Below are positions 20,927 to 32,444 of a stretch of DNA of 64,000 bases, piece after piece; positions within the stretch are counted from its first letter, which is position 1, and each line of letters begins with the position of its first letter. Source of the DNA: an uncultured Pseudomonadales bacterium. GTDB lineage: Bacteria > Pseudomonadota > Gammaproteobacteria > Pseudomonadales > Pseudohongiellaceae. The position numbers and the translations under genes are program-made. Below the pieces are notes generated by a model. It ran no database searches. It was not told the DNA's origin and saw only the letters and a program-made list of their open reading frames with translations. The stretch covers positions 124,001-188,000 of the forward strand of contig CASIAB010000008.1 in NCBI GenBank assembly GCA_949372635.1. The letters are read 5' to 3'.

Positions 20927-23029
20927 ATGATTAAGAAATTCGCAAGATTACTACTTGGGCTAATCCTACTATTCATAGTGGCGGGGGTGATCTTGCTAAT
21001 GTTTGTGAATACAGACCAGAACAAAGCAGCTATTCAGGCTGCCGTCTTGTCCAGCACTGGCTATGAACTCACCATCGCAGGGGATATGGACGTTGCGTTT
21101 TTCCCCAGCATAGGCTTAACCCTCAATGACGTTCGGCTCAAAAATCCAACATCTCCCCAGGAACTTGCCTCTACAACGGCAGTCTTGCTTAAGGCAGATT
21201 TGCGCGCCTTGATCTTAGGTGAAATTTTTATTCGCGAGCTGTCTACGGATGATTTCCATATCAACTACTACATTGACGCAACTGGAAAAAGCAATTGGGA
21301 TGTTGAGACTCTCGGTTTTAGTCACACTACCGATTCCCTCGCCCCCGGCACGCATTCCACCGAAAAACAAAGCAACGCAGCTTCTACAGACACAAATTCT
21401 GACTTCGTCTCGGTTTCCTTTGAACGCTTGCGGATTGACAATGCCAGTATCGACATTCAAGACCTCTCACAAGGCCTGCGTTACAGCTTCAACAATCTCA
21501 ACCTCGCGAGCAGCAACACCAACATTGAGGGCAATCCATTCGATGTGGATGTGGATTTCACCTTTCTAAATAATGGTATGACCAAACCTATAGCGATGAG
21601 TTTCCGAGGTGACATAATCGCCGACATAAATGCAGGCAACATCGACATACAGAATATCAGCTTCAACGTTACACCAATGTTATTACAAGGCGATCTACAC
21701 ATAAGCGGACTAAACGATGACATCGCCTTTGAAGGCTCTCTCGCCTCAAATGATTTCGATGTCTTCGGCCTGCTGCAGACAACTGGAATTAGAGAAACCG
21801 AAAGCGAACTCGACGCGACCAGCATGCTTTTTTCAATTCCAGAAAAACCACAGGCAAGCCTAACAGCAAGCTTTAGTGGCAACGAGTTCGGCATAAAAAT
21901 CCCTGAGCTAATTGCACAATTGGCTGAAAGCAGGATAGAAGGCAATGCTGAGATTCTATTTGCTGCCAATTTATTGCCAACGAATATTAGTTATGAAGTA
22001 GTTAGCAATCAGATCGATATTTCGCCCTTCTTAGATTCAGAAGTTGCAACAGGCGCCACCACAGCCACTGGCAACGGGACAACCGTAATAGAGCCTAATA
22101 ATGTTATTATCGCCACGTCTTCCCCTGCAAAGAACACCGCGATACCTATCGAGCGGCTCAACTCATTCAATGTTTTCGGCTCGATCGCCATCGAATCAGT
22201 AGTAGCTAATGATCTGCTGTTTACCGGCATCAATTTTTTTACCAATGTCGAAGACGGCGTGCTCGATATCGAGCTACAACCAGTTGCAACTTTCGAAGGA
22301 AGCGTCGCAGGCAACATACGAGTAGACGGCCGCAATGAGGAAGCCGTGCTCAGCGCGCAGCTGGCCATAAGCCAATTGAACTTAGCCAATCTAGCCCCCA
22401 GCGTGTCTCGGCTTAACTCAGTAACTGGAAACCTAGACCTCGAAATCGATCTTACAGCCAACGGGCAAACTACAAACGAGATGATGCGCTCACTAAGCGG
22501 ATCCAGCAGCTTTGCGATTACCGAGAATAGCGTCGACATAGGCGTGCTAAAGCAGGTATTCACCGCGATTTCTGCCCTCAGTCCTACCGGGGGGACTACA
22601 GAGCAGTGGCCGGATGTTATTCGCTTCGCTGAGCTTGGCGGTTTCATCCTTTTCAACAACGAACTCTCTAAAAACCAACAGATCAATATGCGTCTGGACA
22701 ATTTCGACATCTCCGGAACAGGGGGCATCGATATGCAGCAACAAAATTTCGACTACGATCTGCAATTCAGCATCCTTGGCGAACCCTATCTCCAGACAAT
22801 TCAAGTAGACGAGCTCTATCACAATGTATCCTGGCCTGTAGAGTGTGCTGCTGCTTTCGAGAATGAAGTTAACCAATATTGCCGCCCCGACTTTACTCGA
22901 GTTCGAGAGATATTTGCGCAACTTGGCACAACTACAATTATAGACCGACTCGATGAAGTCATCACTGACCAGCTTCCACCCGAAGTCAGCGATGGTGTGC
23001 CTAGCCTGCTTCGCAACCCTCTCAATTAG
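20927..23029 (+). CDS. AsmA family protein
   Basis: N-terminal TM, LLKADLRALILGEIFIRELSTDDFHINYY, C-terminal AsmA-like domain; 700 aa. Confidence 0.9.
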   Translation: MIKKFARLLLGLILLFIVAGVILLMFVNTDQNKAAIQAAVLSSTGYELTIAGDMDVAFFPSIGLTLNDVRLKNPTSPQELASTTAVLLKADLRALILGEIFIRELSTDDFHINYYIDATGKSNWDVETLGFSHTTDSLAPGTHSTEKQSNAASTDTNSDFVSVSFERLRIDNASIDIQDLSQGLRYSFNNLNLASSNTNIEGNPFDVDVDFTFLNNGMTKPIAMSFRGDIIADINAGNIDIQNISFNVTPMLLQGDLHISGLNDDIAFEGSLASNDFDVFGLLQTTGIRETESELDATSMLFSIPEKPQASLTASFSGNEFGIKIPELIAQLAESRIEGNAEILFAANLLPTNISYEVVSNQIDISPFLDSEVATGATTATGNGTTVIEPNNVIIATSSPAKNTAIPIERLNSFNVFGSIAIESVVANDLLFTGINFFTNVEDGVLDIELQPVATFEGSVAGNIRVDGRNEEAVLSAQLAISQLNLANLAPSVSRLNSVTGNLDLEIDLTANGQTTNEMMRSLSGSSSFAITENSVDIGVLKQVFTAISALSPTGGTTEQWPDVIRFAELGGFILFNNELSKNQQINMRLDNFDISGTGGIDMQQQNFDYDLQFSILGEPYLQTIQVDELYHNVSWPVECAAAFENEVNQYCRPDFTRVREIFAQLGTTTIIDRLDEVITDQLPPEVSDGVPSLLRNPLN

Positions 23030-23049
23030 CACTTCGACCGACTCAGCTT

Positions 23050-24111
23050 ATGCCAAGCACTAATCCTCCCTTCGCAAAGCAACTCCTGCAATGGTTTGAT
23101 GAACACGGTCGTCACGATCTTCCGTGGCAAACTGATCGCACGTCGTATCGCGTGTGGATCTCAGAAATAATGTTGCAACAGACTCAGGTCACTACTGTCA
23201 TTCCCTACTTCGAGCGCTTCATGCGCCGGTTCGCTACAGTACAGGAACTGGCGGCAGCACAGACAGATCAAGTCCTCCATCTTTGGACAGGACTGGGCTA
23301 TTACGCTCGAGCACGCAATCTACACAAAGCGGCCAAGGTTATCGTAGAAACCAACGGCAGCTCATTTCCAGACACAGTTGAAGGCTTGATGGAACTAGAT
23401 GGAATTGGACAATCCACTGCAGGCGCCATCGCAGCGATCTCCATGGGCATACGCGCTCCTATTCTCGATGGCAATGTAAAACGCGTCTTAGCTCGATACC
23501 ACTGCATTTCCGGATGGCCCGAACAATCCTCGGTAAAGAAACAACTATGGGAAATCGCAGAGTCACTAACGCCTCATGAGCGCGTAGATGACTACACGCA
23601 AGCGATCATGGATCTTGGTGCAACTGTCTGTACTCGCAGCAAACCCTCGTGTCAGGACTGCCCCTTCCAAATAGATTGTGGGGCCAATCAACAAGATCGC
23701 GTTGCTAAATTCCCAGGCAAGAGGGCAAAGAAAACTCTACCGGTTAAGTCGATAGCGATGTTTATTCTGCAGAACGCACTTGGAGAAGTGCTGTTGGAGA
23801 AAAGGCCAGCTACGGGAATTTGGGGATCACTCTACAGCCTGCCCGAGTCGGCTAAGCCGAGCTCTTCACCTAAGTTAGTGGGCTCATCTATTGATAGGAG
23901 GGCGAACAACGTGACCAAGGAACTAGAAAAAATTCGCCATAGCTTTTCACACTATCACCTAGACATAACTCCAGTTAGAGTCCTCGCCACTAAACTGGAT
24001 GAAATAGCGGAATCCGATCGCTGGCTCTGGTACCCTCTAGACCACTCTCTAGAAGTCGGACTGGCAGCTCCCGTAAAGAAACTCCTGAACAATCTTGCCG
24101 AGAATTCATAA
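23050..24111 (+). CDS. mutY: A/G-specific adenine glycosylase MutY
   Basis: [40 protein letters not shown], HhH region, Fe-S cysteines [17 protein letters not shown]. Confidence 0.97.
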   Translation: MPSTNPPFAKQLLQWFDEHGRHDLPWQTDRTSYRVWISEIMLQQTQVTTVIPYFERFMRRFATVQELAAAQTDQVLHLWTGLGYYARARNLHKAAKVIVETNGSSFPDTVEGLMELDGIGQSTAGAIAAISMGIRAPILDGNVKRVLARYHCISGWPEQSSVKKQLWEIAESLTPHERVDDYTQAIMDLGATVCTRSKPSCQDCPFQIDCGANQQDRVAKFPGKRAKKTLPVKSIAMFILQNALGEVLLEKRPATGIWGSLYSLPESAKPSSSPKLVGSSIDRRANNVTKELEKIRHSFSHYHLDITPVRVLATKLDEIAESDRWLWYPLDHSLEVGLAAPVKKLLNNLAENS

Positions 24112-24139
24112 CACCTTTCACAGCACACTGAGAACAGAT

Positions 24140-24412
24140 ATGTCACGCATGGTCCAATGTAAGAAGTACGACAAAGAACTACCTGCCCTAGCAGCACCTC
24201 CCTACCCCGGACCAAAGGGAAAAGAAATATTTAATACCGTGTCACAGCAAGCCTGGGGTGAATGGCAGACTCAGCAAACCATGCTGATCAACGAAAAGCA
24301 GCTCAATATGATGAATGCCGACGACCGCAAATATCTGCTTTCAGAGATGGATAAGTTCCTTAATAACGAGGATTTCGACAAAGCCGAGGGCTATGTACCC
24401 GAAAGCGGGTAA
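24140..24412 (+). CDS. yggX: Fe(2+)-trafficking / oxidative damage protection protein YggX
   Basis: [58 protein letters not shown]; follows mutY. Confidence 0.96.
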   Translation: MSRMVQCKKYDKELPALAAPPYPGPKGKEIFNTVSQQAWGEWQTQQTMLINEKQLNMMNADDRKYLLSEMDKFLNNEDFDKAEGYVPESG

Positions 24413-24571
24413 ATTCAACCCCTCTCTTGACTAAAAAGCCTAGATTCTATTTAATACGCGGCGTGCGCAAATCGATGATTTTCCAAATCTTACATAGATT
24501 TTGAGTGTCGTGAGCCAAGGTGAGGTAGTAAGCTTCAAAGAATTATCACCGAGCGCTGCAGATCAAAAAAC

Positions 24572-24647
<76 letters not shown>

Positions 24648-24699
24648 TTTATTTATATTCTCAAAACTACTGTATTTTTACACTGACCCCATTTATTTA

Positions 24700-25461
24700 C
24701 TAAGCGCCGGCATACCAGTGCCAGTTATAATCCGATAGAAGCCCTCCCTTTCCAAGACCAATATCTTCCACAGATGCGACGACCTGTACCGATTTCAAAA
24801 ACTTCAGGTTCCTGTAACCACAATGCCTCTCGACTCTCAGTCTGACTGGCGCTCCGTTTCCTTGGGGCACGTCCTTTCCGTTCAGGCCGTAAGCAAGAAT
24901 CGTCTGAGGATGAACCACGTCGAACATATCGTAGGCATCATACCAGCCATCATATGTGTCGATAACAACGTAGCGAGCTTCCTGATGAACGCCACCTGCA
25001 GCCTCGAGAAGCGCCATGAGAGGTGTTCCGGTCCACTGTGCGATAGCGGACCAACCCTGTTCGCAGATGTGCATTGTGGTCTGCGTTCGTGGAGGAAGCC
25101 GTTTCAAGTCTTGCAGTGAAAAAGAGGAAGGCCGATTAACTAACCCTCCTACGGAAAGACTCCAGTCAGTGAAACTAGTACTTGCCATTTGTTGGTAGTT
25201 TTCATCTTCAGGATTCGTTCTGCCCCAAGCCGGAAAGTCCTTGGTGATATCGCTTGTCTCATATTCCTTCACCAATCCTTGGCCAGACATCAATAATCGC
25301 TGCGAGGCCATCGTCAGCACATCGCTGACGCCCATCAAGCCACTTCGTATTTCTGGTGGAGTATAGATATCCATGTCACAGCCGGTAAGAAGTATGCCGC
25401 TCATAGCTCCTGCGCCAGCGATAAAATTTCTGCGAGAGAGGCTTCCAGTTTTCTTATTCAT
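24700..25461 (-). CDS. Tat-exported molybdopterin-dependent oxidoreductase (sulfite oxidase-like fold)
   Basis: SRRNFIAGAGAMSGILLTGC Tat/lipobox-like signal; HICEQGWSAIAQWTGTPL, CGYRNLKFLKSV. Confidence 0.85.
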   Translation of the reverse strand: MNKKTGSLSRRNFIAGAGAMSGILLTGCDMDIYTPPEIRSGLMGVSDVLTMASQRLLMSGQGLVKEYETSDITKDFPAWGRTNPEDENYQQMASTSFTDWSLSVGGLVNRPSSFSLQDLKRLPPRTQTTMHICEQGWSAIAQWTGTPLMALLEAAGGVHQEARYVVIDTYDGWYDAYDMFDVVHPQTILAYGLNGKDVPQGNGAPVRLRVERHCGYRNLKFLKSVQVVASVEDIGLGKGGLLSDYNWHWYAGA

Positions 25462-26177
25462 TTCTTCTCCTTTGTTGGCAGATAGTATTTCCCAGTAATC
25501 ATCGCCCTTATGTGATTAGTGGCTCCAGCAACGAAAACTTCGAACACGTGGATAACAACAAACAACACAAGTAATAAAGTGGAAATTGCGTGCAGCGTTC
25601 GAGCACTTTGTCGCCCGCCGAATAGATCGATTAACTCTGGCGAGATTGCAGTGAAAGCCGGCATCTGTGCGACCCCGCTGATGACCATAAAAGGGAACAG
25701 CACAAAAATCACGATGAGATAGGAGAGTTTCTGAAACACATTATATTTTTTGGAGGCATCACCTTTCGCAGCGCGCAAATGCAGATGCTGATTTAACTCT
25801 TCCTTTAGATTGTCTTTATGCAATTCGCCCCGCCGAGGCCACATGCGCTTAAAAAAGTGTCGATTTCTTAAATTCCATCCAACATATATGAGGTTATTAA
25901 AAAGGAATATCCAAGCGAAGAGGAAGTGATAGTTTCTCCCCCACTGCCGGTTGCCTAATGCGTCGGCTTCTTCCCACGTGAGCCCCCAATTGGACAGCTT
26001 AAATATCGCCTCGTAACCACGAAAGCCTACGTCCCCCCAGTAGAGTTCTGGAAATTGCAGGAACATCATGATGCCGCTAAGCAAAAGATACGTAAAACAA
26101 AGAACGTTTATCCAGTGACAAATTCTCACATTGTAGTTGTGCCTATGTATCCAATTTCCAGATTGTTTCAACGCCAT
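25458..26177 (-). CDS. Cytochrome b561-type membrane subunit
   Basis: HNYNVRICHWINVLCFTYLLLSGIMM, repeated His-containing TMs, HAISTLLLVLFVVIHVFEVF; overlaps the Mo-oxidoreductase by 4 nt. Confidence 0.85.
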   Translation of the reverse strand: MALKQSGNWIHRHNYNVRICHWINVLCFTYLLLSGIMMFLQFPELYWGDVGFRGYEAIFKLSNWGLTWEEADALGNRQWGRNYHFLFAWIFLFNNLIYVGWNLRNRHFFKRMWPRRGELHKDNLKEELNQHLHLRAAKGDASKKYNVFQKLSYLIVIFVLFPFMVISGVAQMPAFTAISPELIDLFGGRQSARTLHAISTLLLVLFVVIHVFEVFVAGATNHIRAMITGKYYLPTKEKK

Positions 26178-26446
26178 CGTGACGGTCACCTGCGGTTTAA
26201 TAGTTGAGCGATACTTCACTGTGCGATGTAATGAGCAATCTAGCAATATCGCATCAAGTAAGCAAAGCCACTCACAAGAAATATGAACCCATATTCGATT
26301 TAGAGCTCCAAGGAAAATAGATGGAATACTTATCCATAAGGGTGGATGGGACTGCATTCCTCTGATCGGCGCCATATCAAAATAAAAGACGCACCGTCAC
26401 AAATCGTCTATGATCCTTACCACTTTGATTCTCAGGACGCTAGCAC

Positions 26447-26995
26447 GTGAAAATTCTCAAGATCGTATTGCAGATGGTTGGTTTTGTTGTGCTGATTGGC
26501 GCCGTCACAATAGGTACGTTACGCATTCAACGCAGCAGCGCTGACGGCGCAACAGTGGTTTTCCCAGGTGGCGAAATGGTAGCTGGCGAGTTACACACCG
26601 GCGCTGAGCCAAACTGGAGCTTCACCGATGATATCTTCACCATCGAGCTACAACTTAATGACCCAATGGCTACGCGCCGCATTTTCATCCTCGAGAGCGA
26701 GGGCAAAATTTACGTTGTCTCGGGTTACATGAAATCCTTCCTTGGCAAAATCTGGAAGGAATGGGCGTTCGACGCAGACGAAGGTAACGACGAAGGTGTA
26801 CTGCGCGTAAACAATGTTCGCTACCCTAGGCAGCTAATTAGAATCGAGGAAGGAGACGTGCTGAATGGCGTAGCTGCCAAGTTACTCGGTAAATACAGTG
26901 GCGTGCCAACACCAGTTTCAGCTGAAGCCATCGCTACAGCCCGAGCAGATATCGAAGCCGGCAATAGCTGGATATTCGAACTGACGCCCCGCTAG
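26447..26995 (+). CDS. Uncharacterised membrane-anchored protein
   Basis: 182-aa ORF with N-terminal TM and no overlapping competitor; no family recognised. Confidence 0.7.
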   Translation: MKILKIVLQMVGFVVLIGAVTIGTLRIQRSSADGATVVFPGGEMVAGELHTGAEPNWSFTDDIFTIELQLNDPMATRRIFILESEGKIYVVSGYMKSFLGKIWKEWAFDADEGNDEGVLRVNNVRYPRQLIRIEEGDVLNGVAAKLLGKYSGVPTPVSAEAIATARADIEAGNSWIFELTPR

Positions 26996-27013
26996 ACTAT
27001 AAGGAAACCATCC

Positions 27014-27148
27014 ATGACACTACGAAATTATCTTATTCTCTGCGCCGCCGGCTCATTGCTCACCGTACTCATTTTACTGCTAGTGCCAAGTGTCGGAGAA
27101 TCTATTGAGGGCTTACTAATTGCCTTTCTTTCCACCAATGCCAATTAA
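27014..27148 (+). CDS. Putative 44-aa small membrane protein
   Basis: AAGGA-like SD upstream; MTLRNYLILCAAGSLLTVLILLLVPSVGESIEGLLIAFLSTNAN*; 18 nt after the preceding gene. Confidence 0.45.
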   Translation: MTLRNYLILCAAGSLLTVLILLLVPSVGESIEGLLIAFLSTNAN

Positions 27149-27207
27149 CCTAAGTAAAACGAAAACCCCGTGCACTCAGCGGGCTTTTTTGCTCTGACTC
27201 CATGCAG

Positions 27208-28665
27208 TCACGATGCTGGAATTTCTTCTTTACTCTTTTCATCGCCTACTACATTCAAACGCTGATCATCAGAAACCTGAATTTTCCGAAAAATTCCAAA
27301 GCCCATGTAGGCAAGACCTATAGATAGCAGCGGATTGAGATAGTTAAAAAAGGCCCAAGGAGCAAACTCCAACGGTGACATGTACAGAACCCCGGTAATA
27401 AACGCACCCGAAGTCGTCCAGGGAATAAGCGAGGTACTTAAGGTCGCCCCCTCCTCCAAACAACGCGACAACATATGCTTCTCAAGACCAGCTTTCTCGT
27501 AAGAGTCTTTGAATATCTGCCCGCCAAATATGATGGAGAGATATCCTTCGCCCATACTCATGTTAGAAACGATGCCGGCTCCAATAGTGGCTGCCATGAG
27601 ACTTGCGGACCGCTTGATTCGCATCAGCATTCCGCTCAGCAGTACCCGCACGAAACCCGCACGATCAAGAATCCCTCCGAGAGATAATGCTATTAGCGCG
27701 AGTGACATTGTCCACATCATGCTTGTTATACCGCCGCGACTGAGGAGCGTATCGAGTTGCTCAAGTCCTGTAGATGCGACATAGCCAGTATGCAAGCTAT
27801 TTAGAACCTCTGGAATGGTTCTGTCTTGAGTTGCGACGGCCAGCACCACCGCAGTGCCGACGCTGGCGAGCATGCTAACTTCGGCTGGGGTGCGTCTAAG
27901 GCTTAGAGTTAGTAATACTGCGAGCGGCAACAATGTCAGCGGGCTGATAGCGAACTCAATTTCGAGATGCGTAGTTAAGTTCAATAACTCTTCTGGCGAG
28001 AGGGTCTGACCGCTGTAGTACAGTCCAAAAAATGTAAATAGTATAATACTGATGATGAAGGTCGGCACGGTGGTGTACATCATCGCCTTGATGTGGGAAT
28101 AAAGATCTGTGGCTGCACTCATGGCTGCGAGATTGGTTGTATCTGAAACTGGCGACATTTTGTCACCGAAGCTTGCACCGGAGACAACCATGCCGGCCAC
28201 GAGTGGTAGTGGAATGCCTAATGCCCCCCCTAGTCCCATGAGAACCACACCGATCGTAGCTATTGTTCCCCACGCCGTGCCGGTCGCAAGCGACATAAGA
28301 CTGCATAGCACCAATCCGGCCGGTAAAAAGAAAGTTGGATGGAGCAAATCTAAGCCATAGTAGATGAGCCCACCGATAGTTCCGCTCTCGATTAGTGCGG
28401 CGACGAGTATGCCAATCAGGAAAAAGATAAAGATCGCGCCTAGGCCTTTCTGAATACCTGCAATCATCGCCGTTTTGATTTCTTCGTAACTGAATCCTAG
28501 CAATGAAGAGTGCAGCGCAACCCACACGACAGCGATCACTAAAAGGCTATGCAAGCTGATACCCAGCCATAGCATGCCAGAAATTACGATCACGATGACA
28601 CCGCCGAAACAGAGTAGGGAATGCCAAAAACCAGGGTCTTGTGAACTTTCTAGAGAATTAGTCAT
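27208..28665 (-). CDS. nhaC: Na+/H+ antiporter, NhaC family
   Basis: GTAWGTIATIGVVLMGLGGALGIPLPLVAGMVVSGASFGDKMSPVSDTTNLA. Confidence 0.92.
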   Translation of the reverse strand: MTNSLESSQDPGFWHSLLCFGGVIVIVISGMLWLGISLHSLLVIAVVWVALHSSLLGFSYEEIKTAMIAGIQKGLGAIFIFFLIGILVAALIESGTIGGLIYYGLDLLHPTFFLPAGLVLCSLMSLATGTAWGTIATIGVVLMGLGGALGIPLPLVAGMVVSGASFGDKMSPVSDTTNLAAMSAATDLYSHIKAMMYTTVPTFIISIILFTFFGLYYSGQTLSPEELLNLTTHLEIEFAISPLTLLPLAVLLTLSLRRTPAEVSMLASVGTAVVLAVATQDRTIPEVLNSLHTGYVASTGLEQLDTLLSRGGITSMMWTMSLALIALSLGGILDRAGFVRVLLSGMLMRIKRSASLMAATIGAGIVSNMSMGEGYLSIIFGGQIFKDSYEKAGLEKHMLSRCLEEGATLSTSLIPWTTSGAFITGVLYMSPLEFAPWAFFNYLNPLLSIGLAYMGFGIFRKIQVSDDQRLNVVGDEKSKEEIPAS

Positions 28666-28879
28666 AATGCGGTGTTGTACCCATATGTTGTAAGTCTTGC
28701 TCAGAATTTTACTCTAGCGGGAGTATGAGGCAACTATAACTAGTGTTCTTCGAGGAAATAAAGGAAATCTGATGCAAATTCGCTCGACGTAATCCCAACA
28801 AATCCTTATAGTACTTTCCGTCTTAGCAGACCCGCAAAAAGACCCGTTTCAATCATTACTACCTTTTAGGACGTCCCCC

Positions 28880-30493
28880 TTGATCTCTACCGCGAATATC
28901 ACTATGCAGTTTGGTGCCAAGCCCCTATTCGAGAATATTTCGGTCAAATTCGCCGATGGTAACCGTTACGGATTGATCGGTGCCAACGGCTGCGGCAAGA
29001 CCACCTTCATGAGGATTCTAGAAGGCAAACTCACTCCAACATCCGGTAATGTTGCAATCGGGCCCAATGAAAGATTAGGTTCATTGAGTCAGGACCAGTT
29101 CGCGTTTGAAGAATTCAATGTGATCGACACTGTCATCATGGGCCATGAAGAGTTATGGGAAATCAAGCAAGAGCGGGATCGCATCTATGCTCTACCGGAA
29201 ATGTCTGACGCTGACGGCATGAAGGTTGCCGAGCTGGAAATTCAGTTCGCGGAAATGGATGGCTATACCGCCGAAAGCCGTGCTGGAGAATTACTGATGG
29301 GCGCGGGCATCGCTGAAGAATTACATTTTGGCCCCATGAAAGAAGTTGCCCCAGGCTGGAAGCTAAGGGTACTGCTGGCGCAGGCTCTATTCTCAGATCC
29401 CGACATCCTGTTATTAGACGAGCCTACCAACAATTTGGATATTAACGCTATTCGTTGGTTAGAAGGCGTCTTGGAAGCTCGCAAATGTACTATGGTAATT
29501 ATTTCCCACGACCGGCACTTCCTGAATTCTGTGTGTACGCATATGGCCGATATCGATTTCGGTGAACTGCGGCTTTATCCAGGAAACTACGACCATTTTA
29601 TGACGGCCTCCACCCAGGCCCGAGAAAGATTACAATCAGTCAATGCAAAGAAATCAGCTCAGATCTCTGAGCTTAAGCATTTCGTCAGTCGCTTCTCTGC
29701 TAACGCATCAAAAGCTAAGCAAGCGACTTCTCGAGCGAAACAAATAGAAAAAATCGAACTAGAGGAAATTAAGCCTTCTAGCCGAGTCAGCCCCTTCATT
29801 CGATTTAAGCAAGAGAAGAAACTGCATCGCCAGGCTCTTACTCTTGAAAAAATGGGGCACGGCTTCGACGATGAGCCTCTTTTCAAGGATGGAAACATCA
29901 TAATGGAAGCAGGAACTCGCCTGGCCGTCATTGGCGAAAATGGAGCCGGGAAAACCACGTTTCTTCGCTGCCTGTTGAATGAGCTTTCAGTGAATCAAGG
30001 AAAGATACAATGGGCAGAAAGCGCCACCTTGGGGTACTGTCCTCAGGACAGCACTAGTGATTTCGATATTGAGATGAATCTATTCGATTGGATGTGCCAG
30101 TGGCGCAAGCCAAGCCACGGCGATCAAATCGTTCGAGCTACGCTAGGCAGGCTCTTGTTCTCCACAGAAGACTTCGAGAAATCAGTGAAAGTCTGTTCCG
30201 GTGGCGAAAAAAATCGCCTACTGTTCGGCAAACTAATGATGAGCGACCCTAACGTGCTGCTTTTGGATGAACCAACCAATCACTTGGATATGGAAGCCAT
30301 TGAATCATTGAACTTGGCATTGGATCATTATGAAGGCACGTTAATTTTTGTGAGCCACGATAGAGAATTTGTTTCGTCATTAGCCACCAGGATCATTGAG
30401 ATTAAAGATCAACAGCTGATAGATTTTCAGGGCAACTACGAAGAGTACCTATCGAGCCAGCAAGATGCGGCAGGTATTGCGAATAGCAGATAG
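28880..30493 (+). CDS. ABC-F family ATPase (YbiT-like)
   Basis: Two ABC domains ([18 protein letters not shown]), [14 protein letters not shown] and [14 protein letters not shown], no TMs; TTG start. Confidence 0.92.
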   Translation: MISTANITMQFGAKPLFENISVKFADGNRYGLIGANGCGKTTFMRILEGKLTPTSGNVAIGPNERLGSLSQDQFAFEEFNVIDTVIMGHEELWEIKQERDRIYALPEMSDADGMKVAELEIQFAEMDGYTAESRAGELLMGAGIAEELHFGPMKEVAPGWKLRVLLAQALFSDPDILLLDEPTNNLDINAIRWLEGVLEARKCTMVIISHDRHFLNSVCTHMADIDFGELRLYPGNYDHFMTASTQARERLQSVNAKKSAQISELKHFVSRFSANASKAKQATSRAKQIEKIELEEIKPSSRVSPFIRFKQEKKLHRQALTLEKMGHGFDDEPLFKDGNIIMEAGTRLAVIGENGAGKTTFLRCLLNELSVNQGKIQWAESATLGYCPQDSTSDFDIEMNLFDWMCQWRKPSHGDQIVRATLGRLLFSTEDFEKSVKVCSGGEKNRLLFGKLMMSDPNVLLLDEPTNHLDMEAIESLNLALDHYEGTLIFVSHDREFVSSLATRIIEIKDQQLIDFQGNYEEYLSSQQDAAGIANSR

Positions 30494-30764
30494 AGAATCT
30501 CTAAACTCATAGTAGACGAATCATTTCAGATAGTTGCACGACGTGATCCCAATTTCAGGTGTGGGGCATAGAAATCAACAACAGACCCCGCTGGCAACCA
30601 ACAGGTTGCTGCTAGATTTCCTAAACTCGCTTAGATAGATATTTTTCTTGAAATGGGCAGTAGTTGCACTGTCCTCACGGCCTACTGACGGTAGGCCACG
30701 AATGCATAAGTTAGACAATTTTAGTCCAGAAGCTAAATCGGTACAGATATTCCTGCAGTTAAGA

Positions 30765-32444
30765 TTAGGGCCTATCTAGTTCCACTGTGTGATAAGGCTG
30801 CAGAGTGTCGATAGCATCCAGAGGCTGGCTATTTACATCCCATTTAAATAGCTTGACCACAATTTTATCCTGCTCAAAATCTACTATTGTGAATCCATGC
30901 TGTTCGAATGGGACTACTTGCTCTTCAAAATTCAGATATTGCGAAGGGGCCGCTCGCACACCACGCACCACCGAAGGAAACCCGCGGATTGACGTGCCTA
31001 CCGGACCGCAGAGAATATTGGTGATAGGGTTGTCGCTAAAGTCCAGATTACCCGCCCCATGCATGATGCCCACACCGGTGGCATGAAGATCGCCTGCAAT
31101 TACCAGCGGGTTCCTGTGCTTCATATTGGCTAGCGATTGCATGATGCGATCATGTTGATTTAACCATCCCTGCTTCCAATGAGGTTTCGGAATTTGCGTG
31201 GTTAGCTCACCCGTTTCCGGGTGCAGCATATCAGGATACCACTCACCCCATTTGCCCGCGGTCCAACCCGGCGGATTAGATGGCACATGCACTAAGTGAC
31301 GAGTGTCTGCCGATGCGGTGCGATGCACTAACCAATCTTCCACATTACTATCGAGAAACCCGGCATTAAGCTCACCGACACTTAGAGTCCGCCGCACATC
31401 ATAGAGCAACACTTCCAGCAACTGACCATAGCGCAGCGTACCGAAGCTCTCCGACAAATCGCCACGCGCGCTGCTGTTGGAATATGGCAGACCCAGTGAC
31501 CGAGTCGCATCGGGTAAAAATTCCGGATAATACAATTGTTGAGTGGTGCGAGCCAACTGTAGTTGAAACCAAGGAACCGGATAAGTCAGTGGAGAATCGT
31601 TCTCCCAGTGGTCATGATCATCTTGAAGAAAGTAAACCGGCGTGGATCGAAAGTCAGTTCCATACAAAGGTACAATCTGAGGACCCGCCGCTAGCTTCAT
31701 CGCTTCTTCGTTACTACCACCCATTACGCGTGAAGCGAAGTCAAAATTCGATGCACGACCGGCCGCGCTCAACTCCCCTGCTTGCTCACCTTGCCAGGTG
31801 TGTAAATCCCAATAGATATGATCACCGTTGGCAATAGCTGCCTGTGGAGAAAAAGATAAGCCTCTTCTTAGTAAACGCCTACGAATGGCGATCGGCAAAT
31901 TACCGCGCCGATCTCCAATATCGAAATATTCTCCCTCGGGGCCACCGGCGCAGGTGTAGAATAAAACGCGAACCCGTTCTGGGTTCTGTTCGGGCGCAGG
32001 GAAGGTCGACAAAGGCCAGGGCTCACACAGCTGATTGCCACGACTATCCTGGAGAGAAAGTTGATACTCGGTATCGGCCTGTAATTCCGCCGCCTGAAAC
32101 TGCCAGAATTCTCCGCTAGAATCATTCTGATAGCCGTTCACCACACGGCTAGTTGCTCCGTTTCGTATCTGCAACTGTGGCATTTCAGCAATAGCTCTGA
32201 TGAACGATGCTTTAATTAGAAACTGTGACTCATTGACCGCAGGTAGCAAATGTCGCACCTGCCCCGAATCCCAGTCATCACTAACTGGATTCAGCGCCTG
32301 CTGTGCCGCAAGCTGTTGCCAAGGCCAGGTAGATATCCAAGCACCGGCCATCCCGCTGGCGCTACCACGCAAAAAATCACGCCGCTTTATGTTGGGCAAG
32401 TACCTATTAGGTTTCTTCTTATTATTTATTTTCCTGTTTGCCAC
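30765..32444 (-). CDS. Tat-exported PhoD-like metallophosphatase
   Basis: IKRRDFLRGSASGMAGAW Tat motif; ANGDHIYWDLH, DDHDHWEND, AGDLHATGVG metallophosphatase motifs. Confidence 0.8.
   Translation of the reverse strand: MANRKINNKKKPNRYLPNIKRRDFLRGSASGMAGAWISTWPWQQLAAQQALNPVSDDWDSGQVRHLLPAVNESQFLIKASFIRAIAEMPQLQIRNGATSRVVNGYQNDSSGEFWQFQAAELQADTEYQLSLQDSRGNQLCEPWPLSTFPAPEQNPERVRVLFYTCAGGPEGEYFDIGDRRGNLPIAIRRRLLRRGLSFSPQAAIANGDHIYWDLHTWQGEQAGELSAAGRASNFDFASRVMGGSNEEAMKLAAGPQIVPLYGTDFRSTPVYFLQDDHDHWENDSPLTYPVPWFQLQLARTTQQLYYPEFLPDATRSLGLPYSNSSARGDLSESFGTLRYGQLLEVLLYDVRRTLSVGELNAGFLDSNVEDWLVHRTASADTRHLVHVPSNPPGWTAGKWGEWYPDMLHPETGELTTQIPKPHWKQGWLNQHDRIMQSLANMKHRNPLVIAGDLHATGVGIMHGAGNLDFSDNPITNILCGPVGTSIRGFPSVVRGVRAAPSQYLNFEEQVVPFEQHGFTIVDFEQDKIVVKLFKWDVNSQPLDAIDTLQPYHTVELDRP

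Noticed and set aside
22009-22728. 239-aa ORF on the minus strand inside asmA (also 21481..21969 and 22547..23032)
   Set aside because: Shadow ORFs antisense to a clear AsmA gene; low-complexity Ser-rich translation with no recognisable domain.
31484-32119. Plus-strand ORFs antisense to the PhoD-like phosphatase
   Set aside because: Overlap a long, domain-supported CDS; translations have no recognisable features.
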